Of a stretch of DNA of 64,000 nt, positions 21,058 to 30,668 are shown one piece after another. The stretch is from an uncultured Alphaproteobacteria bacterium (lineage in GTDB: Bacteria; Pseudomonadota; Alphaproteobacteria; UBA8366; JADFVY01). The notes under the pieces are model-generated. The model was not told where the DNA came from, did not search any database, and saw only the letters and a program-made list of their open reading frames with translations. The DNA lies in NCBI GenBank assembly GCA_947259105.1, contig CAMYKU010000001.1, positions 62,001 to 126,000 of the forward strand, written 5' to 3'. The translations under genes were made by a program, and so were the position numbers. Each line of letters starts with the position of its first letter. Position 1 is the stretch's first letter.

Positions 21058-21864
21058 TCAGGCCGCGTGGGTGCGGGCGCCGGATGCGCCCGCCGCCGGC
21101 CTTGCGGCACGGCATGCGCGCGCGGCATCGCCGAAGGATTCGAACATGGCGCGCGACAGCGGCCACTCCAGCGCGATCGGGTGCTCCGGATGCCACTGGA
21201 CCGACAGCGTGAAGCCCTTTGCGTCCCGCACCGTGACCGCCTCTACGACGCCGTCCGCGCTGACCGCCTCGACCACCAGCCGGTCGGCGACGCGGTCGAT
21301 CGCCTGGGCGTGCAGGGAATTGACCATAACCTCGGTCGCGCCGCCGGTCATGTTGTGCAGCACGCCGCCCGGGGTGACGCGTATCGGGTGCCGCTCGCGA
21401 TAGCGGTCGTCATAGGGCCGGCTCTGGTCGGCACGGTGGTCGTCCCTGCCGTCCAGTTCGTGGACGTTCTGGTGCAGGGTTCCGCCCAGCGCGACGTTCA
21501 GTTCCTGGTGGCCGCGGCAGATCGCGAACACCGGAACGCCCAGGTCGAGCGCGGCATGGATCAGCGGCAGGGTCGTCGCGTCCCGTACCGGATCGTGATG
21601 CGTGTCAGGCCGGCTCGGTGTACCGCCGTATCGGTGCGGCTCCACGTTCGACGGACTGCCGGTCAGCATCAGGCCGTCCAGCCGACCGGCGAGTTCGTGC
21701 GGATCGTACCACTCGCCGAGCGCCGGAATCAGCATGGGCATGCAGTGCGACGCGCTGGCCACCGCCATGATGTATTTTTCCCCCACCTTGTGGAACTCTC
21801 CGCCGCCATCGTCGGAGACAACACATGCAGGAATGCCTATCAGGGGAAGATCATGTTCCGTCAT
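21058..21864 (-). CDS. Gamma-glutamyl-gamma-aminobutyrate hydrolase family protein (class I GATase)
   Basis: A 268-residue glutamine-amidotransferase-like hydrolase. The nucleophile is Cys116 in FAICRGHQELNVALGG and the His-Glu pair is in VQWHPE, so the catalytic triad is complete. Related enzymes (PuuD) cleave gamma-glutamyl-GABA in putrescine breakdown. No other puu gene is near, so the substrate is uncertain. The C-terminal tail is Ala-rich and unconserved. It sits between lolA and xthA on the same strand, with gaps of about 75 and 88 bp. Confidence 0.88.
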   Translation of the reverse strand: MTEHDLPLIGIPACVVSDDGGGEFHKVGEKYIMAVASASHCMPMLIPALGEWYDPHELAGRLDGLMLTGSPSNVEPHRYGGTPSRPDTHHDPVRDATTLPLIHAALDLGVPVFAICRGHQELNVALGGTLHQNVHELDGRDDHRADQSRPYDDRYRERHPIRVTPGGVLHNMTGGATEVMVNSLHAQAIDRVADRLVVEAVSADGVVEAVTVRDAKGFTLSVQWHPEHPIALEWPLSRAMFESFGDAARACRAARPAAGASGARTHAA

Positions 21865-21939
21865 TTGCGTCTTCTTTCATATATCTGAGCCGGAACTCCA
21901 AGGTGTTTTGTCAACATGGCCGCCCGGTTGCTTCCGATG

Positions 21940-22593
21940 CTACCGTTCGCGCCTTTCGAACCGGTTGACGAACTGAAACAGGGATTTGTCGAGCGGATTG
22001 CCGTAGCGGGGATCGATCAGCGTGACCTGTATGCGCTGCCCCTGCGGGTCGTACACCGTCCAGCTCTTCAGCGACAGCGGCCGGCGCACGAAGGTCAGCG
22101 TTACGCGCCCGGCGTCCGGCTGGTCGGCATCGACGACGTCCACGCGCACGGTCGACGGGCGCGTTTCGATCCCGGTCAAGACCAGCCCGTCGGAAAACGA
22201 AAAATTCTCGCGCAACAGCAGGTCCGCCGGCGTCTTTCTGAGCGGCAGATAGGTGACCTGCTCAAGCTCCTGGTCGACATAAATGAACCAGGTGCCGTCG
22301 GACACCAGCAGATAGGGGGTCGGCGGCTCGTACTCGAACCGCATGCGGCCCGGCCGCTGCAGGTAAAACCGTCCCTTGGCGTACTGGCCCTGCGCGCTCA
22401 TCTGCACGAAGCCGGCCTCGACCGTTGTGATGCCGTTGAGATAGGTCTCGATCTGGCTGACCAGGACCTTGTCCTCCGGGCTCAGCCTGACCGGATGCGG
22501 CGCGGTCGCCGCATCCGCGAAGGCCGGCAACACGGCGCAGGCCAGGACGGCCAGCGCGGCGCCGAGGCGGCCAATTGCGCTCCTAATGGCCAT
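21940..22593 (-). CDS. lolA: Outer-membrane lipoprotein carrier protein LolA
   Basis: A 217-residue periplasmic chaperone that ferries lipoproteins from LolCDE to the outer membrane. A Sec signal peptide ([17 protein letters not shown]) is followed by the unclosed-barrel pattern: [32 protein letters not shown] and [17 protein letters not shown]. The ATG at 22593 overlaps the ftsK stop by 11 bp; the open frame reaching 22689 lies inside ftsK and is not used. ftsK-lolA adjacency is widely conserved. It would serve the LptE and DUF3576 lipoproteins encoded in this window. Confidence 0.93.
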   Translation of the reverse strand: MAIRSAIGRLGAALAVLACAVLPAFADAATAPHPVRLSPEDKVLVSQIETYLNGITTVEAGFVQMSAQGQYAKGRFYLQRPGRMRFEYEPPTPYLLVSDGTWFIYVDQELEQVTYLPLRKTPADLLLRENFSFSDGLVLTGIETRPSTVRVDVVDADQPDAGRVTLTFVRRPLSLKSWTVYDPQGQRIQVTLIDPRYGNPLDKSLFQFVNRFERRER

Positions 22594-24925
22594 GACCGCC
22601 TCCGCTGCCGAGAATTTCACGCTTTCCGACATGGTTCGCCGGGCTGACCACGCCCTGCTTTTCCATCTGTTCAATGATACGTGCCGCACGATTATAGCCG
22701 ATCTGCAGATGCCTCTGTATGAAGCTCGTCGACGCGCGTCCCTCGCGGACCACGAGTTCCACCGCCTGCTGGTACAAGTCGTCGTCGGCGCCGAACACCT
22801 CTTCGCCCGGGCCGTCGTCTTCCTCGGTGATACCTTCGATATAGATGGGGGCGCCCTGGTCGCGAAGAAAGGTCACAACCGATTCGACCTCGCTTTCGTC
22901 GATGAACGGCCCGTGAATCCGGGTAATCCGCCCGCCGCCCGCCATATAAAGCATGTCCCCCCGGCCGAGCAGCTGCTCGGCCCCCTGTTCGCCCAGGATG
23001 GTCCGGCTGTCGACCTTCGAGGTGACCTGAAAACTGACCCGGGTCGGGAAGTTCGCCTTGATCGTGCCCGTGACCACGTCGACCGAAGGCCGCTGCGTTG
23101 CCATGATCAGATGGATGCCGGCGGCGCGGGCCATCTGCGAGAGCCTTTGTATCGCCGCCTCGATCTCCTTGCCGGCGACCATCATGAGGTCGGCCATCTC
23201 GTCGACGACGACGACGACATAGGGCAGCGGGGTCAGGTCCAGGGGCTGGTCTTCATAGACCGGCCGGCCGGTCTCGGAATCGAACCCGGTCTGCACCTTG
23301 CGCATCAGCACCTCGCCGGCGCGGCGGGCCGTGGCGAGCCGGTCATTGTAGCCCTCGACGTTGCGGACTCCCAGCTTCGACATGGCGCGATAGCGCTCTT
23401 CCATCTCGCGGACCGTCCATTTCAGCGCCACCACCGCTTTCTTGGGCTCGGTCACCACCGGGGTGATCAGATGGGGAATGTCGTCGTAGATCGACAGCTC
23501 CAGCATCTTGGGGTCGATCATGATGAACTTGCACTCGTCCGGCGTCAGCCGGAACAGCAGCGACAGAACCATCGCGTTCAGCCCGACCGACTTGCCCGAC
23601 CCCGTGGTTCCCGCGACCAGCAGGTGCGGCATGCGGGAAAGGTCCACCACGACCGGCGCGCCGCTGATGTCCTTGCCCAGCGCGAGCGGCAGCTTCAGGC
23701 CGGCTTTGGCGACCGCCGGCGCGGCGAGGAGCTCGCGCAGGTACACCGTCTGGCGCCGCGCATTGGGCAGCTCGATGCCGATCACGTTGCGGCCGGGAAT
23801 CGTTGCGATGCGGGCCGATACCGCGCTCATCGACCGGGCGATATCGTCGGACAGGCCGATCACGCGGCTGGTCTTGATGCCGGGCGCCGGCTCCAGCTCA
23901 TAGAGCGTGACCACCGGCCCCGGCCGCACCTTCACGATCTCGCCGCGGATGCCGAAATCCTCCAGCACCTGCTCGAGCAGCCGGGCGTTCTGCTCCAGCG
24001 CGTCGGCGCCCAGCCCGGCGTCCTGCGACTGCGACAGCGGGACCGCCTCCAGCAGGTCGAGCGGCGGCAGCTGGAAATCCCCGTCTGGCGCCGCCAGATC
24101 GAACGACGCCTGGCTGGCGCCGGCCGGCCGCGATGCGCGTTTGCGCGGCGCCAGACGGCTTTTCGGCGCCGCCGCCGCAGCCGACGCGGAATCGGCGGCC
24201 GGGAACGGGTCCTGCGCGGCGACGAGATAGGGTTCCGCGCACCCGTCCCTGGTCGCCTCCTTGTCTGCCGATGGCTTTCTCGCGGATGCCCTCGCGCGGC
24301 GTCCGCCCTTCTGCCTGTCGCCGACAAGCGCTGCGATACGGCCCCATCCGGCGCGCCACTCCGCGCGGCTGAACCCGATCAGCCACAGCGTCGCAAAAAC
24401 CGTCATCACGCCCGCGACGGCGCCCACGATCAGGGGGTCCGTCAGCGGGCCGGTGCCGCCCGAGATATACGTAAGCCAGACCAGGATCAGTTTGCCGACC
24501 AGCCCGCCGAGTCCGGGGTCCAGGGGCCAGGACTCGGGCTGCGGCAGCGCTTCGAAGGTCACGGCGCCGACAAGCAGGAGCAACAGGAATACGGCGACGC
24601 GCGGCCAGATTTGCGGCAGCGCCCGGCGCGTGAACAGCAGGAACCCCCAGACACCCAGGACGATCGCTCCCAGCACGGCGGCCAGCCCCAGGGTCTGCAG
24701 CGCGAGATCGGCCAGAACCGCACCCGGATAACCCAGCAGGTTATTGACGGTTTCCCTGCCGCCGGCGGTATTGATCGACGGATCCGACGAATCGTAGGTC
24801 AGCATGGCCAGGATCAGGACGACCGCCACGGCAATCAGCACCAGCCCGGCCATCTCGACCAGCCGCCGGCGCACGAAATCGCCGAGCCCGGCCGGCAGCA
24901 GCGCGGTCTGCCGTCGCGATGCCAT
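22583..24925 (-). CDS. ftsK: DNA translocase FtsK
   Basis: A 780-residue divisome-linked DNA pump. The N-terminal 190 residues hold four to five membrane helices. A Pro/Ala-rich linker follows, then the alpha-beta RecA-like motor with Walker A ([16 protein letters not shown]), Walker B ([12 protein letters not shown]) and [13 protein letters not shown]. The C-terminal gamma winged helix ([23 protein letters not shown]) reads polar KOPS sequences and activates XerCD. The length is on the short side because the linker is short. It starts 3 bp after the aminotransferase stop. Confidence 0.97.
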   Translation of the reverse strand: MASRRQTALLPAGLGDFVRRRLVEMAGLVLIAVAVVLILAMLTYDSSDPSINTAGGRETVNNLLGYPGAVLADLALQTLGLAAVLGAIVLGVWGFLLFTRRALPQIWPRVAVFLLLLLVGAVTFEALPQPESWPLDPGLGGLVGKLILVWLTYISGGTGPLTDPLIVGAVAGVMTVFATLWLIGFSRAEWRAGWGRIAALVGDRQKGGRRARASARKPSADKEATRDGCAEPYLVAAQDPFPAADSASAAAAAPKSRLAPRKRASRPAGASQASFDLAAPDGDFQLPPLDLLEAVPLSQSQDAGLGADALEQNARLLEQVLEDFGIRGEIVKVRPGPVVTLYELEPAPGIKTSRVIGLSDDIARSMSAVSARIATIPGRNVIGIELPNARRQTVYLRELLAAPAVAKAGLKLPLALGKDISGAPVVVDLSRMPHLLVAGTTGSGKSVGLNAMVLSLLFRLTPDECKFIMIDPKMLELSIYDDIPHLITPVVTEPKKAVVALKWTVREMEERYRAMSKLGVRNVEGYNDRLATARRAGEVLMRKVQTGFDSETGRPVYEDQPLDLTPLPYVVVVVDEMADLMMVAGKEIEAAIQRLSQMARAAGIHLIMATQRPSVDVVTGTIKANFPTRVSFQVTSKVDSRTILGEQGAEQLLGRGDMLYMAGGGRITRIHGPFIDESEVESVVTFLRDQGAPIYIEGITEEDDGPGEEVFGADDDLYQQAVELVVREGRASTSFIQRHLQIGYNRAARIIEQMEKQGVVSPANHVGKREILGSGGGHGH

Positions 24926-24928
24926 CGC

Positions 24929-26140
24929 CTAGCGCTCCAGCGCCTCGGCCAGTCGGCTCAGGCCGGCCTCGGCGGTGTCCAGGTCGTGCACCAGGGCGAC
25001 GCGGATATAGCGATCGCCCGGATTATCGCCGGTCGCGGGATCCGGGCGGCTCATGTATCCGCCGGGCATCACCCGGACGGCGCCGTGGCGCCACGCCGCC
25101 CGCGTCGCCGCCTCGCCGTCGCCGACATCGAGCCACAGGAAGAAGCCGCCCGGCGAATCGTGGTAGCCGGCGCGGTTGCCCAGAATCCGCCGCGCCATGG
25201 CGAACAGCGCATCGTAATGCGCCCGGCTCCGCTCGACATGGCCCTCGTCGCGCCACAGGGCGGCGGCGGCCGCCTGCAGCGGTCCGGGAACCTGGGCGCC
25301 GCCATAGCTGCGCAGGCGCAGCAGACGTGCAAGCGCGGCATCGTCGCCGGCGACGAACCCGGCGCGCAGGCCCGGCGCGTTGGATCGCTTGGACAGGGAA
25401 TGGAACACCAGCACCCCCCCCATGCCGCCGCCCATCGCGGCGCAGGCCTGAAGCCCGCCCGGCGGCGGCGATCCACGCCAGATCTCCGAATAGCACTCGT
25501 CGAGCGCCAGCAGGAATCCGTACTCCCGCGCCAGGCCGATCAGGGTTTGCAGCCGTTCCAGCGACGCGACCGCGCCCTGGGGATTGCCCGGCGTGCACAG
25601 ATAAGCCAGCGCGGTGCGCCGCAGGACCGCCGGGTCGAGCGCCGCGTAATCGGGGAGGAACCCGGTCTCGGCCGTTGCCGGAACCAGGACCGGCTCGGCC
25701 CCCGCCATCACCGCGGCGCCGTAATAGACGTGATACATCGGATTCGGTATCAGCACCGCCGGCTTGTCCGCGCCGTTGCCCGCGCCTTGGCCGGGCACCG
25801 CCGCCAGCGCCGTCTGAAACAGCACCTCGCGGCTGCCGCAGGCCGCGATGACGTGACGTGCCGGGTCGACCATGCCCTCCGGCAGGCCGTAGCGAAGGGT
25901 CAGCCAGTCCGCCGCGGCGCCGCGAAAATCCGCCGATCCCTCGACCGGCGGGTAGCGGTTCCACAGATGCGCGTTGCGCGCGATCTCTTCGGCCACCAGG
26001 TCCGGCTGCGGCAGTTGCGGCTCGCCGATATGCATCAGTATCGGCTCCATTCCCTCCGTCGCAGGTATGTCTTTCAGCAGGGCTGCAAGCCGACGGAAGG
26101 GGTAGTCGCCAAGCAGATCCAGTCCGGGGTTCTCACGCAT
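24929..26140 (-). CDS. Class I/II aminotransferase (DapC-like)
   Basis: A 403-residue fold-type-I PLP enzyme. The Schiff-base lysine is Lys251 in FHSLSKRSNAPGLRAGF. Also seen are NPMYHVYYGAAVMAGAEP, the LCTPGNPQGA loop, DECYSEI with the PLP-contacting Asp and Tyr, and a C-terminal arginine region. The N-terminal pattern LLGDYPFRRLAALLKD resembles succinyl-diaminopimelate aminotransferases (DapC), which act in lysine and peptidoglycan precursor synthesis; that specificity is inferred. It lies 3 bp before ftsK, so the two are co-transcribed. Confidence 0.88.
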   Translation of the reverse strand: MRENPGLDLLGDYPFRRLAALLKDIPATEGMEPILMHIGEPQLPQPDLVAEEIARNAHLWNRYPPVEGSADFRGAAADWLTLRYGLPEGMVDPARHVIAACGSREVLFQTALAAVPGQGAGNGADKPAVLIPNPMYHVYYGAAVMAGAEPVLVPATAETGFLPDYAALDPAVLRRTALAYLCTPGNPQGAVASLERLQTLIGLAREYGFLLALDECYSEIWRGSPPPGGLQACAAMGGGMGGVLVFHSLSKRSNAPGLRAGFVAGDDAALARLLRLRSYGGAQVPGPLQAAAAALWRDEGHVERSRAHYDALFAMARRILGNRAGYHDSPGGFFLWLDVGDGEAATRAAWRHGAVRVMPGGYMSRPDPATGDNPGDRYIRVALVHDLDTAEAGLSRLAEALER

Positions 26141-26313
26141 GCGAAATCCAATAAACGCGCGTCGCCGGGATGTCTGCGCGGCGACGCGTACAAAACGTAA
26201 ACTCTCGGTCCCGGATAGTACGCGCCCCGGGCGGCGATCTCAAGCTATCCGACCAGCGCGGCGGAATTGTGACATGGCCCGGCGCGGCGGCGGTTGGCTT
26301 TGGTTGCGGCAGG

Positions 26314-26336
26314 AAAAAGGGGGCGCGGACGCCCCC
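26314..26336 (-). terminator. Intrinsic terminator after the amtB relic
   Basis: On the minus strand GGGGGCG, loop TCCG, CGCCCCC and then TTTTT. The perfect 7-bp GC stem and T-run form a canonical rho-independent terminator, about 30 bp after the last codon of the pseudogene. Confidence 0.85.
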
Positions 26337-26367
26337 TTGTGAAGTTCTCATGCGAAATTGGGTGCGG

Positions 26368-26781
26368 CTACTGCACCGTTTCGCCGTGCAGGGCGATGTC
26401 GAGGCCCTCGATCTCCGCCTCCGGTTCGACCCTGAGGCCCATAACGGCCTTGAGGATCAGGAGGATGGCCGCGGTGGCCACGGCGGACCAGGCGATGGTG
26501 AAGACGATGCCCTCGAGCTGGATCCAGATCTGCCCCCAGTTGCCTTCCAGAGAGCCTGCGGTGCCGCCGATGGCCTCGACCGCGAAGGTGAGCGCCCCGA
26601 CGGCGCCGTGGAACAACGCCAGCCCCGGAATAGTCATCATCAGGACGAGCAGCGTCTATATGAGCATCCACGCGGTGTCACCCGTGCCGAGCCCGTACTG
26701 CGCCAGCGCCAGTCCGGACGCCGCAAGATCGAACAGGGCGCACAAGCCCGCGGCTGCGGACAGCCGTTTTCCCGACAACAT
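26368..26781 (-). pseudogene. Decayed second ammonium transporter (internal deletion plus nonsense codon)
   Basis: Read from the ATG at 26781, preceded by a good AAAGGAGGA ribosome site, the frame encodes a signal-like start (ASGLALAQYGLGTGDTAWMLI), a TAG at codon 42 (26658-26656), then TLLVLMMTIPGLALFHG, the first transmembrane segment of an Amt transporter. The next residues jump straight to the family's last helix and cytoplasmic tail (WIQLEGIVFTIAWSAVATAA, GLRVEPEAEIEGLDIALHGE). Helices 2 to about 10, including the ammonium pore, are missing. About 138 codons remain of a usual 400 or more. TAG stands where Ser is usual, so one base change would explain it. It lies directly behind the intact glnK-amtB pair and keeps a ribosome site, a promoter-like box and a terminator. 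Confidence 0.9.
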
Positions 26782-26903
26782 CGCATTCCTCCTTTTCATT
26801 TCCGTTGGCGGTCGTAGCCGCTGTCGCCCCGGGCATTTTTCAAGTCCCGTTTTTCATGGACGAAAGACGACAAAAGTACTGATTAATGACACGCCTTTTC
26901 GTC

Positions 26904-26912
26904 ATTATATCA
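26904..26912 (-). promoter_or_regulatory. Extended -10 promoter box before the amtB relic
   Basis: TGATATAAT on the minus strand (TGn plus perfect TATAAT), about 120 bp upstream of the relic's ATG. No -35 hexamer at 16-18 bp is convincing, which extended -10 promoters tolerate. Confidence 0.5.
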
Positions 26913-27002
26913 ATGCGTTAAACGAAACATGTGCAAAATGAGCTGATCTGCAGACTCTTCGCGCAGGAGCGCAAAAAACCAATGAAATGAGCGTCACGAG
27001 AG

Positions 27003-27038
27003 GAAAAAAGATGTCCCGGTGCGCAAGGCACCGGGACA
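27003..27038 (-). terminator. Strong intrinsic terminator of glnK-amtB
   Basis: A perfect 11-bp stem, TGTCCCGGTGC with GCACCGGGACA (27012-27022 with 27028-27038), followed on the minus strand by TCTTTTTTCC. It lies 29 bp after the amtB stop and separates that operon from the amtB relic. Confidence 0.9.
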
Positions 27039-27066
27039 GTGTCAGTCTTCAGTTTTTGGGAGGGGC

Positions 27067-28425
27067 TTACCCGAAGGTCTGTGAGCCGCGGCCAAATTCC
27101 GGATAGGCTTCGAGGCCGAGTTCGGCCTTGTCGAGGCCAAGATCCTCCTCTTCCTCGCTGACCCGGATGCCCATGGAGAATTTCAGGGCGAACCAGACGA
27201 TGGCGCTGCTCACTGAGACGAACAGGCCGATCGCGATGATTCCGATGATCTGTTCGACAAAGCTGCCGGAACCGAAGATGGCCACGGCCAGAGTGCCCCA
27301 GATACCGGCGAACAGATGCACCGGGATGGCGCCGACGACATCATCGACCTTGAGTTTGTCGAGCAGCGGCACCGTGAAGACCACGATCAAGCCACCGATA
27401 CCGCCCACGACGAGCGCCAGGAAGTGGTTCTGCAGGTCCGGTCCCGCCGTGATCGAGACCAGCCCGGCCAGCGCGCCGTTCAGCGCCATTGTCAGGTCGA
27501 CCTTCTTGTAAACGATCTGGGTGGCGAGCATCGCCACTACCACGCCGGCCGCTGCGGCTAGATTGGTGTTGACGAAGACGATCGACATCGCCGCTGCGTC
27601 GAGCGCAGATCCCAACGCCAGCTGCGAGCCGCCGTTGAAGCCGAACCAGCCGAGCCAAAGAATGAACGTGCCCAGCGTGGCCAACGGCAGATTGGCTCCC
27701 GGGATGGGGGTCACGCGACCGTCGGGGCCGTATTTGCCCTTACGCGCGCCGAGGATGATGGCGCCGGTCAGCGCCGCCCAGCCGCCCACGGAGTGCACGA
27801 TGGTCGAGCCAGCGAAGTCGGAGAAGCCGCGCTGGGCAAGCCAGCCCTGGCCCCAGGTCCACGAGCCCTGGATCGGGTAGATAATCGCCGTCAGTACCAC
27901 GACGAAGATCAGGAACGGCCAGAGCTTGATGCGCTCGGCCAGCGTCCCGGAGACGATCGAGGCGGCGGTGGCGACGAACACCATCTGGAAGAACCAGTCG
28001 GACATCACCGAGTAGCCATTATCGACCACCGCGGCCACCATCTCCTCGGTCGCCTCGTCGGCCCCGATCAGCGCGAGTTCTGCGTCCGACGGGTTGTAGA
28101 GGATGGAGAACGACCCGATCCAGCTGGAGACATCGACATACATCAGATTGTAGCCGATCAGGTAGAACATGATGCCGGCGATCGAATAGAGTGAGATGTT
28201 CTTCAGCAGGATGGTCGCGGTGTTCTTGGTGCGGACCAGCCCGGATTCCAGCATCGCGAAGCCGGCGGCCATGAACATCACGAGAAAGCCGGTGACCAGG
28301 AAGGAAAAGGTGTTGAAGACGAAAGCGGTCTCGGCGTCCACGGCCGCCCGGGCAGGGCCCGCCAGCAGGCCGAGCGCAGCGAAGCCGGCTGCCGCCGGCA
28401 GAATAATCCTGTTGGGAAATTTCAT
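27067..28425 (-). CDS. amtB: Ammonium transporter AmtB
   Basis: A 452-residue ammonium channel. A signal peptide (AAGFAALGLLAGPARA) precedes eleven membrane helices. Family marks include FVFNTFSFLVTGFLVMFMAAGFAMLESGLVR, the WTWGQGWLAQRGFSDFAGSTIVHSVGGWAAL segment with the first pore His, and a second His in PVHLFAGIWGT. The cytoplasmic tail (GIRVSEEEEDLGLDKAE) is the PII-binding region. It starts 9 bp after the glnK stop, so the PII protein that gates it is made from the same mRNA. It belongs to a different subgroup from the relic at 26368. Confidence 0.97.
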   Translation of the reverse strand: MKFPNRIILPAAAGFAALGLLAGPARAAVDAETAFVFNTFSFLVTGFLVMFMAAGFAMLESGLVRTKNTATILLKNISLYSIAGIMFYLIGYNLMYVDVSSWIGSFSILYNPSDAELALIGADEATEEMVAAVVDNGYSVMSDWFFQMVFVATAASIVSGTLAERIKLWPFLIFVVVLTAIIYPIQGSWTWGQGWLAQRGFSDFAGSTIVHSVGGWAALTGAIILGARKGKYGPDGRVTPIPGANLPLATLGTFILWLGWFGFNGGSQLALGSALDAAAMSIVFVNTNLAAAAGVVVAMLATQIVYKKVDLTMALNGALAGLVSITAGPDLQNHFLALVVGGIGGLIVVFTVPLLDKLKVDDVVGAIPVHLFAGIWGTLAVAIFGSGSFVEQIIGIIAIGLFVSVSSAIVWFALKFSMGIRVSEEEEDLGLDKAELGLEAYPEFGRGSQTFG

Positions 28426-28434
28426 TGCAGCCTC

Positions 28435-28797
<363 letters not shown>

Positions 28798-28860
28798 TCA
28801 AAATCGGCCCATTCGGGGCCGCGCGCCGCATCCGGTGCGGCGCATGATGGCGAAGCCCTT

Positions 28861-28876
28861 CTCAATATCCGTGCCA
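28861..28876 (-). promoter_or_regulatory. Sigma-54-type promoter candidate for glnK-amtB
   Basis: On the minus strand TGGCAC, 5 bp, TTGAG. The -24 element is perfect and the spacing is exact; the -12 element has A instead of C in TTGC. It lies 88 bp before glnK, a classic NtrC/sigma-54 target. Confidence 0.6.
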
Positions 28877-28880
28877 GTTC

Positions 28881-28931
28881 GGCAAAACTGTGAAATATTG
28901 TTTATTATCAATATATTGAACAGGTTTTGCC
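28881..28931. repeat. Inverted repeat around an AT-rich core, glnK-ubiH divergent region
   Basis: Arms GGCAAAACTG (28881-28890) and CAGGTTTTGCC (28921-28931) match as an inverted pair apart from one extra base. They flank 30 bp of almost pure A/T with smaller palindromes such as CAATATATTG. It is adjacent to the sigma-54-like promoter and upstream of ubiH, so it may be an operator for either. Confidence 0.55.
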
Positions 28932-29069
28932 CGACCTTCTCCCGCGCGGCGCGCGGCAAAATTGCGCAAAAAAACGGCAGACAAAAAAATCCGCCTATTT
29001 TTTGGGCATAGCGTGGACCGACCGCCGTTTTTTGTGGACGCGGGCCGCGTCCATGTGGATTCTGCTGGT

Positions 29070-30332
29070 ATGCCCGAGACATCGGAATCGGCGGCAGGCG
29101 CCGCAACGGACATGGAAACCGAGGTGCTGGTTCTCGGTGGCGGCATGGTGGGAATGACCCTTGCCAATGCGCTTGCCGGGGCCGGTGTCGCCACTGTCGT
29201 CGTCGACAGCGCGCCGCAGGAATCGCTGCTCGAGACCGGATATGACGGGCGCGCCTCGGCCATCGCCTACGGTTCGGCCCAGGTGTTCCGCGGCATCGGC
29301 CTGTGGCCCTTCGTCGAGGCCGATGCCGGCCCCATGGTCGACATCCGTGTTGCCGACGGCACCGTTGCCGGCGGCCCGTCGACGCTGTTCCTGCATTACG
29401 ACCACCGGGCGCTCGGCGACCAGCCGTTTGGCTATATGATCGAAAACCGGGTGATCCGGCGGGCCCTGTTCGAACAGGCGGCGACATTGCCGTCGTTGCG
29501 CCTGGTAGCGCCGGCGCGGGTTGACACGCTGCGGCGCGAGGCCGGCGGCGTGGAAGCCGTGCTGGAGGACGGGCGGCGGATCCGCAGCCGCCTTGTCGTC
29601 GGCGCCGAAGGGCGAACCTCGCCGTCCCGCACCGATGCCGGGATCGGCGTGACCCGCCTCGCCTACCATCAGACCGCGATCGTCTGCACAGTAAGCCACG
29701 AGCGCGACCACGGCGGTGTCGCGGTGGAGTATTTCCTGCCGTCCGGCCCGTTCGCGATGCTGCCGATGACCGGCCGGCGCATGAGCATCGTGTGGACCGA
29801 GCGGCCCGACCTGGCGGAGCGTTTCATGGCGCTGGACGATACCGCCTTCATCGCGGAGCTGCAGCGCAGGTTCGGCGACTGGCTGGGCGCCATCGCGCTG
29901 ACCGGACCCCGGTTCTCCTACCCCCTGGAGCTTCAGCACGCGCTGCGCTATACCGACCGACGGCTGGCGCTGGTCGGCGACGCGGCGCATGCGATCCACC
30001 CGATCGCCGGGCAGGGGCTGAACCTGGGTCTGCGCGATGTCGCCGCGCTGGCCGAATCGGTCGTCGACACGCGCCGGCTTGGCCTCGATATCGGCGGATC
30101 CGAAGTGCTGCGGCGCTACGAGCGCTGGCGGCGGTTCGATTCGGTGCTGCTGACGTCGGTCACCGACGTGCTGAACCGGCTGTTCTCGAACGACGTGCCG
30201 CCGCTCAGGCTGGCGCGCGATCTCGGCCTCGCCATGGTCGACGGGCTGCCGCCGCTCAAGCGGTTCTTCATGCGCCACGCCATGGGCATGGTCGGCGACC
30301 TGCCGCGGCTGGTTCGCGGAAAGACGCTTTGA
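29070..30332 (+). CDS. UbiH/UbiF/COQ6-family FAD-dependent hydroxylase
   Basis: A 420-residue flavoprotein monooxygenase of ubiquinone ring hydroxylation. It has an N-terminal GxGxxG-type motif (VLVLGGGMVGMTLANALAGAG), the middle NADPH/FAD motif (VVGAEGRTSPSR) and the third motif LVGDAAHAIHPIAGQGLNLGLRD, the hallmark of the UbiH/F/L/COQ6 group. Which ring carbon it hydroxylates cannot be told from sequence alone. The start is uncertain: ATG at 29070 is taken, ATG at 29112 is possible, and the frame is open to 28962. It is divergent from glnK and followed by a hairpin at 30381. Confidence 0.9.
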   Translation: MPETSESAAGAATDMETEVLVLGGGMVGMTLANALAGAGVATVVVDSAPQESLLETGYDGRASAIAYGSAQVFRGIGLWPFVEADAGPMVDIRVADGTVAGGPSTLFLHYDHRALGDQPFGYMIENRVIRRALFEQAATLPSLRLVAPARVDTLRREAGGVEAVLEDGRRIRSRLVVGAEGRTSPSRTDAGIGVTRLAYHQTAIVCTVSHERDHGGVAVEYFLPSGPFAMLPMTGRRMSIVWTERPDLAERFMALDDTAFIAELQRRFGDWLGAIALTGPRFSYPLELQHALRYTDRRLALVGDAAHAIHPIAGQGLNLGLRDVAALAESVVDTRRLGLDIGGSEVLRRYERWRRFDSVLLTSVTDVLNRLFSNDVPPLRLARDLGLAMVDGLPPLKRFFMRHAMGMVGDLPRLVRGKTL

Positions 30333-30380
30333 GGCGCCATCGACCGGTTTCAACCGCGATTTTCAGCTGTGAAGACTAGC

Positions 30381-30403
30381 AAAATAGGCTTCAGGCCTAT
30401 TTT
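30381..30403. terminator. Bidirectional hairpin terminator after the ubiH-family gene
   Basis: AAAATAGGC, loop TTCAG, GCCTATTTT: a perfect 9-bp stem with A-rich and T-rich ends, so it can act in both directions. It lies 49 bp after the ubiH-family stop. Its sequence resembles the hairpin at 20141. Confidence 0.7.
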
Positions 30404-30516
30404 CAAGCGAGTCAGGCAATTGGATTCTCCGATTCGGATCAGACATCCGGACACCGGTGGTCGCTGGCCGGTCACTGTAGCATTTCAGGATCGCTTGGAT
30501 TCGCGCTTGCGATACC

Positions 30517-30631
30517 GGCGCGACCTCATACTTCGAGACGGCGCTTCACGCCTCCTCAGCATGAGGGCACGGGCGTTGGAGCCTCATGCTGAGGAGCGGC
30601 GCAGCCGCGTCTCGAAGTATGAGGTCGCGCC
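30517..30631. repeat. 115-bp nested palindromic element (REP/BIME type)
   Basis: Outer arms of 24 bp (30517-30540 with 30608-30631) are perfect complements; inner arms CTCCTCAGCATGAGG and CCTCATGCTGAGGAG (30552-30566 with 30582-30596) are a second perfect 15-bp pair. The segments CTCGAAG and CATGCTGAGGAG are familiar from dispersed intergenic palindromes in many alphaproteobacteria, so this is probably one copy of a genomic repeat family. It lies between the ends of two convergent genes, in a 336-bp gap (30333-30668) with no other gene. Confidence 0.9.
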
Positions 30632-30668
30632 GCCGGCCGGGGCCGATTCCACTTGAACGGACAAAGCG

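Noticed and set aside
22469-26200. Open frame of 1,243 codons on the plus strand opposite lolA-ftsK-aminotransferase
   Set aside because: Shadow of three real minus-strand genes; composition is Arg/His/Gln-rich with no domain.
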